Of a stretch of 64,000 nucleotides of DNA, positions 13,301 to 25,300 are shown piece by piece. Made by a program: the position numbers and the translations under genes. This DNA comes from Simmondsia chinensis (Eukaryota; Streptophyta; Magnoliopsida; Caryophyllales; Simmondsiaceae). The stretch spans positions 1,245,001 through 1,309,000 of the forward strand of contig JAGTTD010000026.1 in the NCBI GenBank assembly GCA_018398585.1, given 5' to 3'. The notes beneath the pieces were generated by a model. The model was not told the DNA's origin. It searched no databases and worked only from the letters and a program-made list of their open reading frames with translations. How positions within the stretch are numbered: position 1 is the first letter of the stretch; each line of letters opens with the position of its first letter.

Positions 13301-16300
13301 ACTCGACGTTCTACATCAGGGTTTTGTGTGTTCCTTGGAAGTAACATTGTTTCATGGTCCTCTAAGCGTCAGGCCACTGTTTCTAGTTCCAGTGCAGAAG
13401 CCGAGTACCGGGGTGTTGCTAATGCTATGTCAGAATGTTGCTGGTTATGGTCATTGCTTGGTGAATTGGGCATTTTACTTCCTAAAGCCACATTGGTCTA
13501 TTGTGATAATGTATCAGCTACTTGTCTGTCCACCAATCCGGTTCAGCATGTTCGCACGAAGCATGTGGAGATCGACATTCATTTCGTTCGTGAACGTGTT
13601 CAGTTGGGACTTTTTCGAGTTCTTCATATTCCTTCCTCACAACAGATTGCTGATATTTTTACCAAGAGTTTGCCACGCCATTTATTTCTTTTGTTTAAGC
13701 TCAATCTTCGCATTTCAGTTTCCTCCTGCTTTGATTGAGGGGGAGTGTTAGAGTATATAGTTATGTATATTCTTATATATAGGCCCAGTGGGCCCAGCCT
13801 TGTATTACCCAGTTACTCTTATTTATAAATATACGAGAAGGCACCCTTAGTAGGTAGGTTCCTCATTATTTTACATCCGACAACCGGTTAGAAAAGTGGC
13901 TAATTTTCGAGAGAGACGAGCATCTAATATTCGTACTCCAGGACTAAAGAGTGCTGCGCACAACCCTGATGAAGAGTCCACTTAGACTCGGACTTGAACT
14001 CATACCTAACTTTGACAACATCATCATGCAAGACAATAAGAAGCAGAGAATGGTCGGACCCCGACGCAGGAGGAGCTTAACCGCTCCCCGTTGGAACAAG
14101 GTGACCCAGCGACATTGGCAGCTATTTTGTCTATTCTTTCTTTGACATGTCTTAGGCCATCTTGCCAATTAGACCAAGAGTATCTACAACCCATAGAATT
14201 GAGTTCAACAAGATTACAATCATCATAGAGGTCTTGAAGCCATCTAAGCTGGGAAACAGAGGGAGGCACATGACCAGTCCTGAAGCAATGGCGTTGAAGT
14301 CACCCGCACTAGCAAAATTGAGTCCCCACTGTACACTAAGCTCATAGAATTGGCTCCCCATGAATGAGAACCTAAAGCCACTGTGTTTTGGACCGAATCT
14401 CCTCAATCCAAGCAGCAATGTACCTAGCACAATGAAAAGTGATGCGAACATCAACCACATCCTATCAAGCTAAAGTAAGGCCACCTCCAATACCCACGGG
14501 ATCAACAAAAAAATTGCGAGAGAAATTAAGACTGTCCACGAGGTTATTCATTCTTCCAGCTTCTGCTTCGTTTCCATAAGGAAAAGAAGGATTGGCCTGA
14601 AACGATGATAGAGCTCCTTTAGAGCTCGAACTGTCTGGGCTTGGCCACAGCCCCAACAGTTCCATAACTGGCGAGCTAGTTGCTTCAGGACAACCGTCGC
14701 AAGCCCATTCTGAATAGTAACACCCGTCTCACCATACAACACATCTCCACTGATCGTCACAGGATTATCCCCACGCAACAACTCTGCATCAGGCCTAGGC
14801 AAAGCAGAGGACACATTCACATGCTTAAATCTCGACCTAGCAGCTTTCTTGATGCCATTAAACCGACGAATCAAAGTCTGGGTCCATTGGAGTTCACAGG
14901 GCAGAGAGTTCTAGGTTCGAACATTGCTGAATCCTCATCTAAGCTAGTCTGAACAATACCATCCACGTCCTCAACCCATGTAGAGTTCATAACCCAGTTT
15001 CCGAAGTATCCTAATGCACCACAGAGCATATCGCATTGAGACTCCATATGTGAGCCGAGTAATTAGAATTCCACATTGGAGTTGTGAGAGAGAAGATATC
15101 ACCTTATAAGCCTAATCGGTTACTCCACCTAATGAGGGGTTTAGATACCTCCAGAGCGACCTTCACTCTACAAAATTTACACCACAACATACTAAAGCTC
15201 GTATCAACATCAATCTTGATAAAAGCGGGGAAGATACCAGCGATACTCAAAGCATTAGACATAGACATCATATTGAAAGGTAGGCCATCAATTTGGACCC
15301 AAAAAGCAGACATCGAAAAATCAATATCCGAAACCAAAGCATCACCGGCCCTTAGTGAAAAATCAATATTAGGATTTCAATCGAGAGGCTTTCACTAAGG
15401 GTATAGATAAATTGACTTTTCATACGAGTTTTTCATGGCCTTTTTCCCTTTTGCACACTGTGTGTGTCTCTCTTGGATCTCCTTTTGTAAGATGCTAATT
15501 TTTGTATCACTAGTTCTCTTGCTAATTATGAAAAAAAAAACGAGCAAATATCATTCGAACGTAAACCCAACAATTTAACATTTTGGGTAGCTGGTTGTTA
15601 CTTGCCATGTTATTAGATCCTGTTAACTGAGAAGTCGTGAATTCTATTCACAATAGCGTCAAACTTTAATTGTAATTTATTTCAAACACAAGGTATAATG
15701 TATACATGTACAATATCTATGCTTTAAACCCAATGGACATTTGTTTGTGGAGGCAAATGTTAGAACATAAAACCATTCTTGAGCCATGCCTTTATAACTT
15801 ATACTAAAATTGTATTGATATTGAAACTATAGAAGTTGTTGAGATTCAAACTTTGAATGTCCCTGTCAAAGAGATTCTAGTATTATACCAAGAATACTCT
15901 ATCCTAAAGACTTCAGTTGTTAGATAAAGATTCTGGATTGGTCTTATGTTCTAACTATAAACTTAGCACGATCCACGGAGTCAGCATATATAAGGTCTCA
16001 TTTATACGCATAAATAGGGCCACATCCTAAAACCAATTAGCCGATGTTGGATTTCTTAATAGACTCATAACTGGAGTCTTTAACACAGCTCGGATAGACT
16101 TTCCCAAGGGACTGCTAGTTAGGGCTTCTGTTTTGTTGTGTCTCAAGCTTATGTCTTAATTACGAGCCGGCTATAACTGGGCATGTGGATGGTCCCCTAT
16201 TGTCTAGTTTCCTTCTGATTTTCGTAGATTACTTTCCCCTCCACCCATAGGTTTTCACGTAATTTTGTGTGTTATTGTTGTCTCTTTCTTTCTTCTCTTC

Positions 16301-19300
16301 TTAATTTTTTTCAAATTTGTTTTCTCGTATCAAATCGAATCCACATTTCCTTCTTCCCTTTATACTTGTAACATTTTGTGACTTTTTGTAGGACATTGCA
16401 AACAGCAACTGGAGTTTTTGGTGCGGGCAATGTTAGAGATGAGATGGTGGAAGAAACCAATAGCCTAAACTACCCTCCATTTCTTGCCGTTGAGCTTTGT
16501 CGGGAACGACTGGTACGTTCGCCAACTTATTATGACCATCCATAAACACCAAACCCTAACTTAAGATAGCAAACATAAATAGATAGATTTGGGGGCCCGG
16601 GGGGGGGGTTGGTGGAGACATCTGTCATTTTCGTGGTTCGGCCGAAACCTACGTCCACAGAGAGGGAGCACAATAATTCCACTACAGGAATATAGTTGTT
16701 AGACATTTGTCATCCCATAACACCGGGAGCCTAAGAGTTACTATCAAAGGACTCAATAATTCCAAGGGAGACCATCAGTCTATACCTAACACATGGAACC
16801 AAATTGTCAATTGTAGTAGCGGAAATTAGAGTTAGTTCCGAGATTTTAGGGGTTGAAAGTAAGTTCGATTGGTGGTCTCTTTTATAATAACCTAAATGTC
16901 CAAGCCAATTGAAACCAAGAGCAGTTAAAATCCTAAGCAAAGGAAGAAACTGTTTGGGGGCCCTTATTCGTTAAGGGTCCCGTTTCAAAATTAGTGTTAT
17001 CATCAAATTGATTCTACCACATATCACCATTCAGAAAGCGAGAAATAATGACTTATGTATGATGCAATATAAATCGAATATTTACATACAAATATAAAAA
17101 ACTCGTATATTAATTGATATTATAATATAAAGTGGATTATTCAAAATGTACCTAACCAAACCTGTACGCTTATGTTACCAAAAAGGGTCCATGAATCAAA
17201 CTTTTTTTGGGCCCCTAAAATCTAGAGACTGGCCCCGGCTTAAACACATATATGGATCTTTTTATGTTATTTATATTATATCATACATAGATCGGTACGT
17301 TTCTAACTAGGAACCATCTTAATAATTGTTGTCTCAGAAATAGTTTAATAACAAGAAATGGGTATTTGTACGAAAAAAAAGGAAAACGGATATTTGCGTT
17401 GGTGTATTTGGTTTTCGTGCTTTGGTTGGATTGAGTGTGGTGTTGGGCTTCTTCTATGAAGTTTGATTTTCTCCTATACTATAGGCCCGACTCACGATGT
17501 TGACACATATGAAATCCACATATAAATCCAAGTAGGATTCCATCTTAAAACTAATTGGCAATAACTGAAGTAACCCAATTATGTTTATAAATTGTTCTCT
17601 TCACTTTCACAACTCTAATGTGAGATTTTTACACTAGACCTCACATATAGAATTCTCAACGCTCCCCCGCACATGTGATTCCTCAACAATCACACCCTTC
17701 GTTTTCTCCTATGCAATTGCATCCGACATACGGGAGAGGCCCTCGGAGCACCAAACACAAATGCACCCCTCTTTACGAGGACACGGTGCGACAAATAAGA
17801 GATCGAATCATAAAGCCGCTCTAATACCGTGTTAAATTTTCACCGGGCCCACAAAGTTGGTATACATTAGATCCACATATAAGCCCAACTGGGATTCTAT
17901 CTTAAAACCAATTGGCAATAAGTAAAGCAGCCCATTTAGATTTATAAATTGATTTCTTCACTTTCACAATTCTAATGTGGGATTTTTATACTATGGTGAT
18001 TTTCCAAAATAGCATATTTTGACATTTTTATTCCCAAAATAACACGCAAAAATTCAAAATTACTAAAATAGCACGTAAAAATTAAAAATTAACAAAACAG
18101 TACGCCCAGTCAGCATGCCATTGCCATCTAAGCAAATGTATTTTGGTCGTTTTCCTTTTTCGAAATTAAGAAAAAAAGAAAAAGTTTTTTTTTTTTTTGG
18201 CTGCAACAATTTTTCGCCAAAATGTAAAAAAAAATATATATATATTAATGTTGATTAAATTTTTAGTATTATATTATATAGATATTATTATTTGATACAT
18301 AAAAAGTTTAAAAATTTATTTTAAGAAAAAATATATTTACTTTTATTATTGTTATTATATATCTAAATCTATGTCTAATAAAAAAAATTTAGGAAACATT
18401 AAAATTTTTTTTAACATTTTGGTGAAAGGTTGTTCCAACTATTAAAAAAAACTTTTCTTTTTTTTAATTTTAAAAAAAGTAAAATGACCAAAATGCCCTT
18501 ACTTAGGTGGCAATGGCATGCTAACTAAGTGTGCTGTTTTGATAATTTTCAATTTTCGCATGATATTTTGGTAATTTTGAATTTTCACGTACAATTTTGA
18601 AAATAAAAATGTTAAAATATGCTATTTTGGAAAATCATCCTTTATACTAAACCTCACATGTGGAGTTCTTAACATTATGTTCATGAAGCAGAGGATTAGA
18701 TAGATATGGTCCCGGAAATATTGTTTTTGGGCTTGATTTAGACACAAGGCTCGACTAAGAGTATTTCCGAGTGTAGTAGAGAAGTAAAGAATTCTCTTGC
18801 ATTCTTCCCAAAGAATAATAAAAAATATTTGAAACTCCAAATGTAAGCACAATTATCCGAATCATATAAATCTTGTGTCGTTTTTTTTTTTTCTTGTTCG
18901 CTTTTTTTATTATTCTTTTGTTTTGTTTCTGCAGGGAGTAAATACATGTGATAAGAGGAGAAGCGTTACCGAATACAAGAATCTCTTTCCAGCTATAGAC
19001 TTTTCCTTGGCAAGTTACTCCAAACTAGTATATCTCGAATCATTTACTTTATATTATCGTACTAGCTAATTAATATATCGATCTTTGTTGGGAAGAATCA
19101 TAGAAAATAGAAAATAAAAGCATAAAAGAAACGCCGAAAATTATGTTTGATGTTTTATGATATCGAAATATTAAAATAGCAGAGAAACAACTTGGGGAAT
19201 TGAATTAGATATGTTAGAAATATAAACAAGTATAGTATAAAAACCAATTTCTAACAAGGAAGAAAAAGAGAAAGATCTTATCTGAGATTCGACAGAAGGA

Positions 19301-22300
19301 ATTGTTCTCTTTCTAAACTTCGCCACTGCTCGAGTGTAGACAGTATTACCAGCAACCATCCTTCAAGATTAACTAACATGCGCAAGTTAGTCACCGGGTA
19401 GGAGTACCAATAGAAGCATTGCCCAAAGGATTGAGAGAGATAAGGACTGAGAGAAATAGTCGAGTTTTTATTTTTTAGATGGATCGAAACCTTAGAATAG
19501 ATGGGATTATATAGGGATAGGAGTGATTATTTGGAAAGGATGCCATCCATCGCCCAAAGTCACCATTTTTTAATTTATGATAGCAAATAACACACTCGAG
19601 AAAAAGAGGAAGTACATGATGTTCAATGAAAAGGATAGTTCTGTTCGAGGAGCAAAAAGCACATTTATTCTTGTCCCAATATTTTCCGAAAAAGAACACC
19701 CAAACCCATACTCGACAAAGCGGGAGGCACGCCCACTCATGCGTTTAGTTCCCATGCATCTCCCGTCCTTAATTTAAGAAGTTAACTTGAATCTCCTTAT
19801 TTAAAGTGAGGTTCTCTTTAATATTTTTTTCCCGACAATATAGACTATATAAACATATATATGGGTAAGGAAAGAGGAGAGAATAGAACCTATTTAATAG
19901 CAGAAAATAGTTTTCCTTTTCATTTCTAATTTTTCTTTTCCAATTTGCTATATAGAAAACTGAAAAATGTATTCAAGTAATCTCTATTTTCAAATTTTCT
20001 GAAAATTGAGAAAGACACATAAATAATGTATAATAAGATATAAGAATCACTTTTTGTCTCCTTAACGCGGGGGTGTAAATGAGCCGAGCCGAGCTGAGTT
20101 GATAACAGAGGCCCCTAGTCTGAACTCGAGCTTGATAAGGCTTATCAAGCTCAAGTTCGAGCCGAGTTCTTATCGAGCTTTTCCACCACTTGTTCGAGCT
20201 TGATTCGATAAGATTTTAGTGTGTTTGATGCTTAGCTCGGCTCAGCAGGCTTATCCAGTTGAGTCAAGTCGAGCTTGTTATCGAGCGAAATCGAGCTCAT
20301 TTTCGAGCTTAAAATCGAGCGGAACTTGTTATCAAGTCGAACTCACTACCAATGCTTTTGAAGTTACTATTAAGCCATTATCGAACTAATATCAATTGTT
20401 AACGAGCCTTTAGTGAGTCCTTAATGAGCCCCTTAACGAGCTCTTATCAAATTATTCGCGAGTGTTATCAAACTTAGCACGTGTAACGGCCCCAAATGGC
20501 ATAGTAAACAGGCCTAAATCAGAAAGGCACTATACGGCCATACTATCATGAATTCCCTCATCGTAGTAAGAAGCCCGAAAATTTCCTATTCATAGTCTCA
20601 AAATTTCCATAGAAGGTCCCATGAAATATAATAGACCGAATCTCAAATAACATGAATACTAACGATCAAAACCCACAATACGAAAAGTCGAATTACAATA
20701 TATCAATTGGTCCATAACGTCCGGCTATAGAATTTATTTAATATCTGAAACTACGAAGCTAAAATAATCCTTGAAACATGATGCCACTCTGCCTTCATCA
20801 TCCCTCTAGTACTACCCCAAACTAGTAATCTGGAAAGTGGAGGAAAGAGGTGAACAAATAACACGCTCAATAAGTGTACCACATACAGTACCCAGACTAA
20901 GCATATTATTTGTAATAGAAAAAAAGAGAAATCTAATGTGAACAAGGAAATCAAATTTATCTTTAATAATCATATCACAAGAGAAATAAAACATCACTTT
21001 ATATTCAAATTTATTTCACAAAAGTTCCTCAGTTTAACTCACAGATCAATCAGAGAGTACGGCCAGTATTATATCTCGCGATAGGGCCATAGATCGAATT
21101 TCTCATAATTCATATTCAATTCATTGGCCATACAAGCTCTTTTAGAATGCATTCAATTCGTTGGCCACACATGCTCTTTTAGAAGCATTTTATAGTGGAT
21201 AAACCCTGGAGGTCAACGTAGTATCTGTGAGCTCTTTCCATAAGAACCTTTCAATTTAAATGACAACTTCACAATAATTTCATACACATTATCACAAGTA
21301 CAAATTCTTTTGAAAATTCACATTTACCATCATCGAATCATCGTATAAATCAATATAATTCCAAATCGTAAGTGTAGTAATCACACAATCAATCAAACAC
21401 ATATGCCCGACCCTACTTTAACAAAATAATAAATCGCTCAAATATAAGTCTTATACATCAAATCATGTGACACAATTTTCATATTTTGCGAACAAGTAGG
21501 GGAGGTGGCATACTTATCTTCACTATGTTCTAACCCAATATCCGAACTTCTATTACGAATTAGCTTCCAAAACCTATCAACGGAGAGGAATCGGAATTGA
21601 CATTTGACGCTTGAATGAAAGAGAGAGAGAGATAGGACCGTTCGGAAGAGGGGAAAAGAGAGGAGAAACAAGGGTTTAAACCCTTCCCCTTTCTAAAATT
21701 AGCCCATTATTTTATTTATTAGCCCAATTATAATAAATAGAAAGTTTTAATTGTATTATAACATCCAATTTAATTAGATCGGGTATTGCAGCACCCCTAT
21801 TCACATTCGGCTCGTTAAGCTTATTGAGCCTACTCGAACTCAACTCGATAAGCTATCGAGCCCATATAATGAATGCGATCGAGCACTAATCAATTTCAAA
21901 CACAAGTAGGTCATCAAACGTTCGGTTCGTTTACACCCCTACCTTAGCTGATAGTTCGATATCACTTTTAAAAAAAGGAGCCTACCCTTAAAGCCCCCTC
22001 TATCACATTCTGCAAAGATGATTGTCTATAATTAAACAACTCACATGATCCTTTTATTTGTCCTCTGCCACGAAAATTATTTATCGCTTTTAAAATTGGG
22101 AACCTAACCGTAAGTATTTCAAAATCATTTACGTAAGAGGAGTAGTAGATGGGGATATATAGAAAAATATTATAAAATAAGTAAGTACTGTGAAAATGTG
22201 GAAGGGGGATGGAAAAATAGTTAGAAAACAAGGTCCCTATTTTTTGAAGTAATTTTGGAAAACAATTTAAAAACTGTTTTCCAAATATGTGAAAGAATAA

Positions 22301-25300
22301 GGAAAACTAGAAAGTGGGTTTCCAACTTATCCAATTAGAAAACTAGATTGTTGAACACATTTTCTAATTTTTCAGAAAATTTTCCTGAACAACTGAAAAA
22401 TTCTCTTTTATGAAACAAACCTTTACTTTCATTCATCTTCTTGTAATATGATATATATATATATAATTGACAAAAAAGAGAAACGAGAAAAAAAAAAGAA
22501 GTTTACTTCCACAGGGTTAGTTTTTAGAGTATAAGCTTAAGTATCTAAATAGATGTAGTGTCGCGTATTAGAGGAATATTCTAGATGCTTTCATCACTCA
22601 TGTATGTTAGATAAATATATACTATATTAAATACTTTTATCTAATATGATATATTCCTCTAGCATACATGAGTGATGAAAGCATCTAAAATATTCCTCTA
22701 ACAGAGTGTGGGCTTTTGTCCTTTTTGTCTTCAATTTAATTTATCATAAATTAGGGGAGCCGGGAAACAAGAGTAGAAAAAATCGAAAAGAAAATGTAGA
22801 GCGTGTGTAGGTTTTATAAAGAGTTGCTCCCAGAGAATGAGAAAAATTATTTTTTTTTTTTTTTTTTTTTTTATTTGAGAGTGTTTGTTTTTGTCGAGAG
22901 GATTCATCCGAGCATGAAAGGAGTCATGCTTGAGTACTTTAATTGTTGATGGGTGAGAGAGGTTTTTGCGACTACCTCTGTCCAAACCTATATTTGAGAA
23001 GAGTTGATGGCTTATCGTACAATGCCTACGTTGTTGAAGGGTTAGTAGCTTACCGTGCAATAGCTAGTTTTGGGATGAGATAATTGTAGTATGTGGTTTG
23101 GGAATTACGATTGAAGATTGTAATACCTTAAATTTCATAGTGGATGAGGGACTATTTGGGTCCTATTGTTTTTCCTTTAGTTGAGAGAGAGTTTCTAAGT
23201 AAATTTTGGTATATTAATTTTTTTTTTTTTAATTTTTCACTTACGTTGTGCTAAGTATGGAAAGCATAGCAAACATTTTCTGCTTAATTTAACCTAATGC
23301 ACGATATTCAACAAAAATATCAACACGAAAATACCATACAAAATTTATATGAAAACTCTCTCAATTAAAGAGAAAAACTACTGGAGGCAAATGGATATCT
23401 CATCCACTATGAAGATCTGGAATTACGGCTGAAATTGCAAACCCTTAACCAAAGCACCCGAGCATGACCCCTTCAAAATGAATCCCTATTTAAAATTTAA
23501 ATTTAACCTAGAAGTCAAATCAATTACGGCTTATTCTCGCCCTCGACTCCTCACCTTTATATGAAAACCTATCAAGAAAACTATTTTAAAAATTTAAGCT
23601 GATAGCTTAGGGCCTTAGAATGTAACTCGGTTTTCAACTGTTTGCAGTTGGAAACTGATGAAGACAACTTGTGGATTCCTGATGTTAGAGAGTCAGATGA
23701 AGACCTTGCTGCTCGAGGAATAAAGTTTATGGACTGGTAATAAAAAAAATTATTTTTATATTTGTTTCTGATACTGTATATTACTTTTTATAATCAGAGA
23801 AATAACGACATATAACAAAGGGATTGGAGAAAAACCAGAGTGCCAGAATTTTTGTGGTTCAGCTTCAAGCATACATCCGCATAAGGGAGTACAACAGTTT
23901 TACAACGTTGAGAATAATCCAAGAAGCAATTTCCGTGGTTCACAAAAACACTCACAACCCTATTACAGTGCCAAGCGCTAAACCCAGGCGCACTATGCAC
24001 TCTATTGGATTGGCCCGATCCTCTCCTTCATGAACAAAAGCCCAGTAAAGCTATGCTTTACAAATAAGCCTGACAATATTTATCTTGCATCACAAATGCC
24101 CATGTACACATACAGATGACTCAGATATTAACCGATAATAAGGATGCAAAGTGGATTGTTCGGGTTGGATACATAGTTACCAAAAAAGTCCACAATCAAA
24201 CTTATTTTGGACTCGTTAAATATTAGGATGGACCACTAGCCCCTTAAATTATTCAAAAAGAACCACTACTTAGTGCATCAAATGTGGAATGAACACGAGA
24301 ATGACAACCGTCAAAGTATTTTACAGCCGACTACAAGAAACCCTAAACTGTAGAGTTACGAAAATGTCGTAAAGCAGTTGATAAACATAAAAGTGGCCCG
24401 AAACATGCAATAAAGTCCATTGTTGCAATTCAAATGGTAATTTTTCAGGTTGTGGACAAGAAAGGAGAAGGAGATTGCAATTGTTACCCACAGTGCATTC
24501 TTGCTTCATACTCTACAAAAGTTTGGGAATGATTGTCATCCCTTTGTTAAGAGTGATATGTGCAAATTGTAAGTTCTTCTACCTCCCGGTTCTCGATGTA
24601 CCTGTTTTGTCAAACCGTGAAAAAAAATTTCTTTTTAAAGTATTCTTATCTGAAAAATACTTAGTTTTTACTTCTGCGTCTACTTTAAAGGAGAAACATT
24701 ATTTTTCTTTTTTCTTTTTTTTTTTGACCAAAGAAGCCCGAAGGAAAATCATTGAACCAAATCATCAACAAGAACATACAAAATCGAAGGTCCAAGAAAA
24801 TGGACCCAATCATGGGGACAGGCTCCAAACCGATGAATCCTAGCCACCTCATGGGTTACCCTATCAGCCTATCTAGGACACCAAGAAAACGAGACGGAAA
24901 AAAAAGAAGAGCAAAAAGGACCTAATGTCCTGAACAAGAGCAAAAATCTCCCATCGAAAAAAAAAACCTTATACTTCTATTTTGTTTATGAGCTAAACAC
25001 CATCAAAAACCAGAAAAAGTGCTGATAAAAGGACCGTTTTTCTATAAAAGAAGTTTGGTCAAATGTGTCTAATGTTAAGAAGCAATTTCATAAACATTTG
25101 TAAATGATGGGTCCCGAGATTCTAGGGAATCAAACCAAATTTTAATTGAAGTGTCCATTTTTGATAATGAGAAGTCCTTATACATTTAAAATATATCATA
25201 CATTGGTTGTTATTTTTTCAATTATTAATGATGATATACAGTATAGCAAACTCATACTATATTTCTGCCGTACCCGTCACTCTAAACCTAGTCTGGAAGG

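Larger units (their letters stand above)
9860..13875 (+). mobile_element. Ty1/Copia retrotransposon, young, gag-less
   Basis: Complete element by its ends: two 130 bp LTRs, TG...CA, with target duplication TCCGA on both sides (9855-9859 and 13876-13880). Order protease, integrase, reverse transcriptase, RNase H defines Copia; the overall look suggests the Ale lineage, but that is tentative. The region between primer-binding site and protease is only about 550 bp and contains no gag, so about 1 kb is missing. Coding is broken by TAG stops and frameshifts. The LTRs differ at three positions by eye, suggesting a recent insertion. It sits in an intron of the PGM-like gene, in sense orientation. 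Confidence 0.93.
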
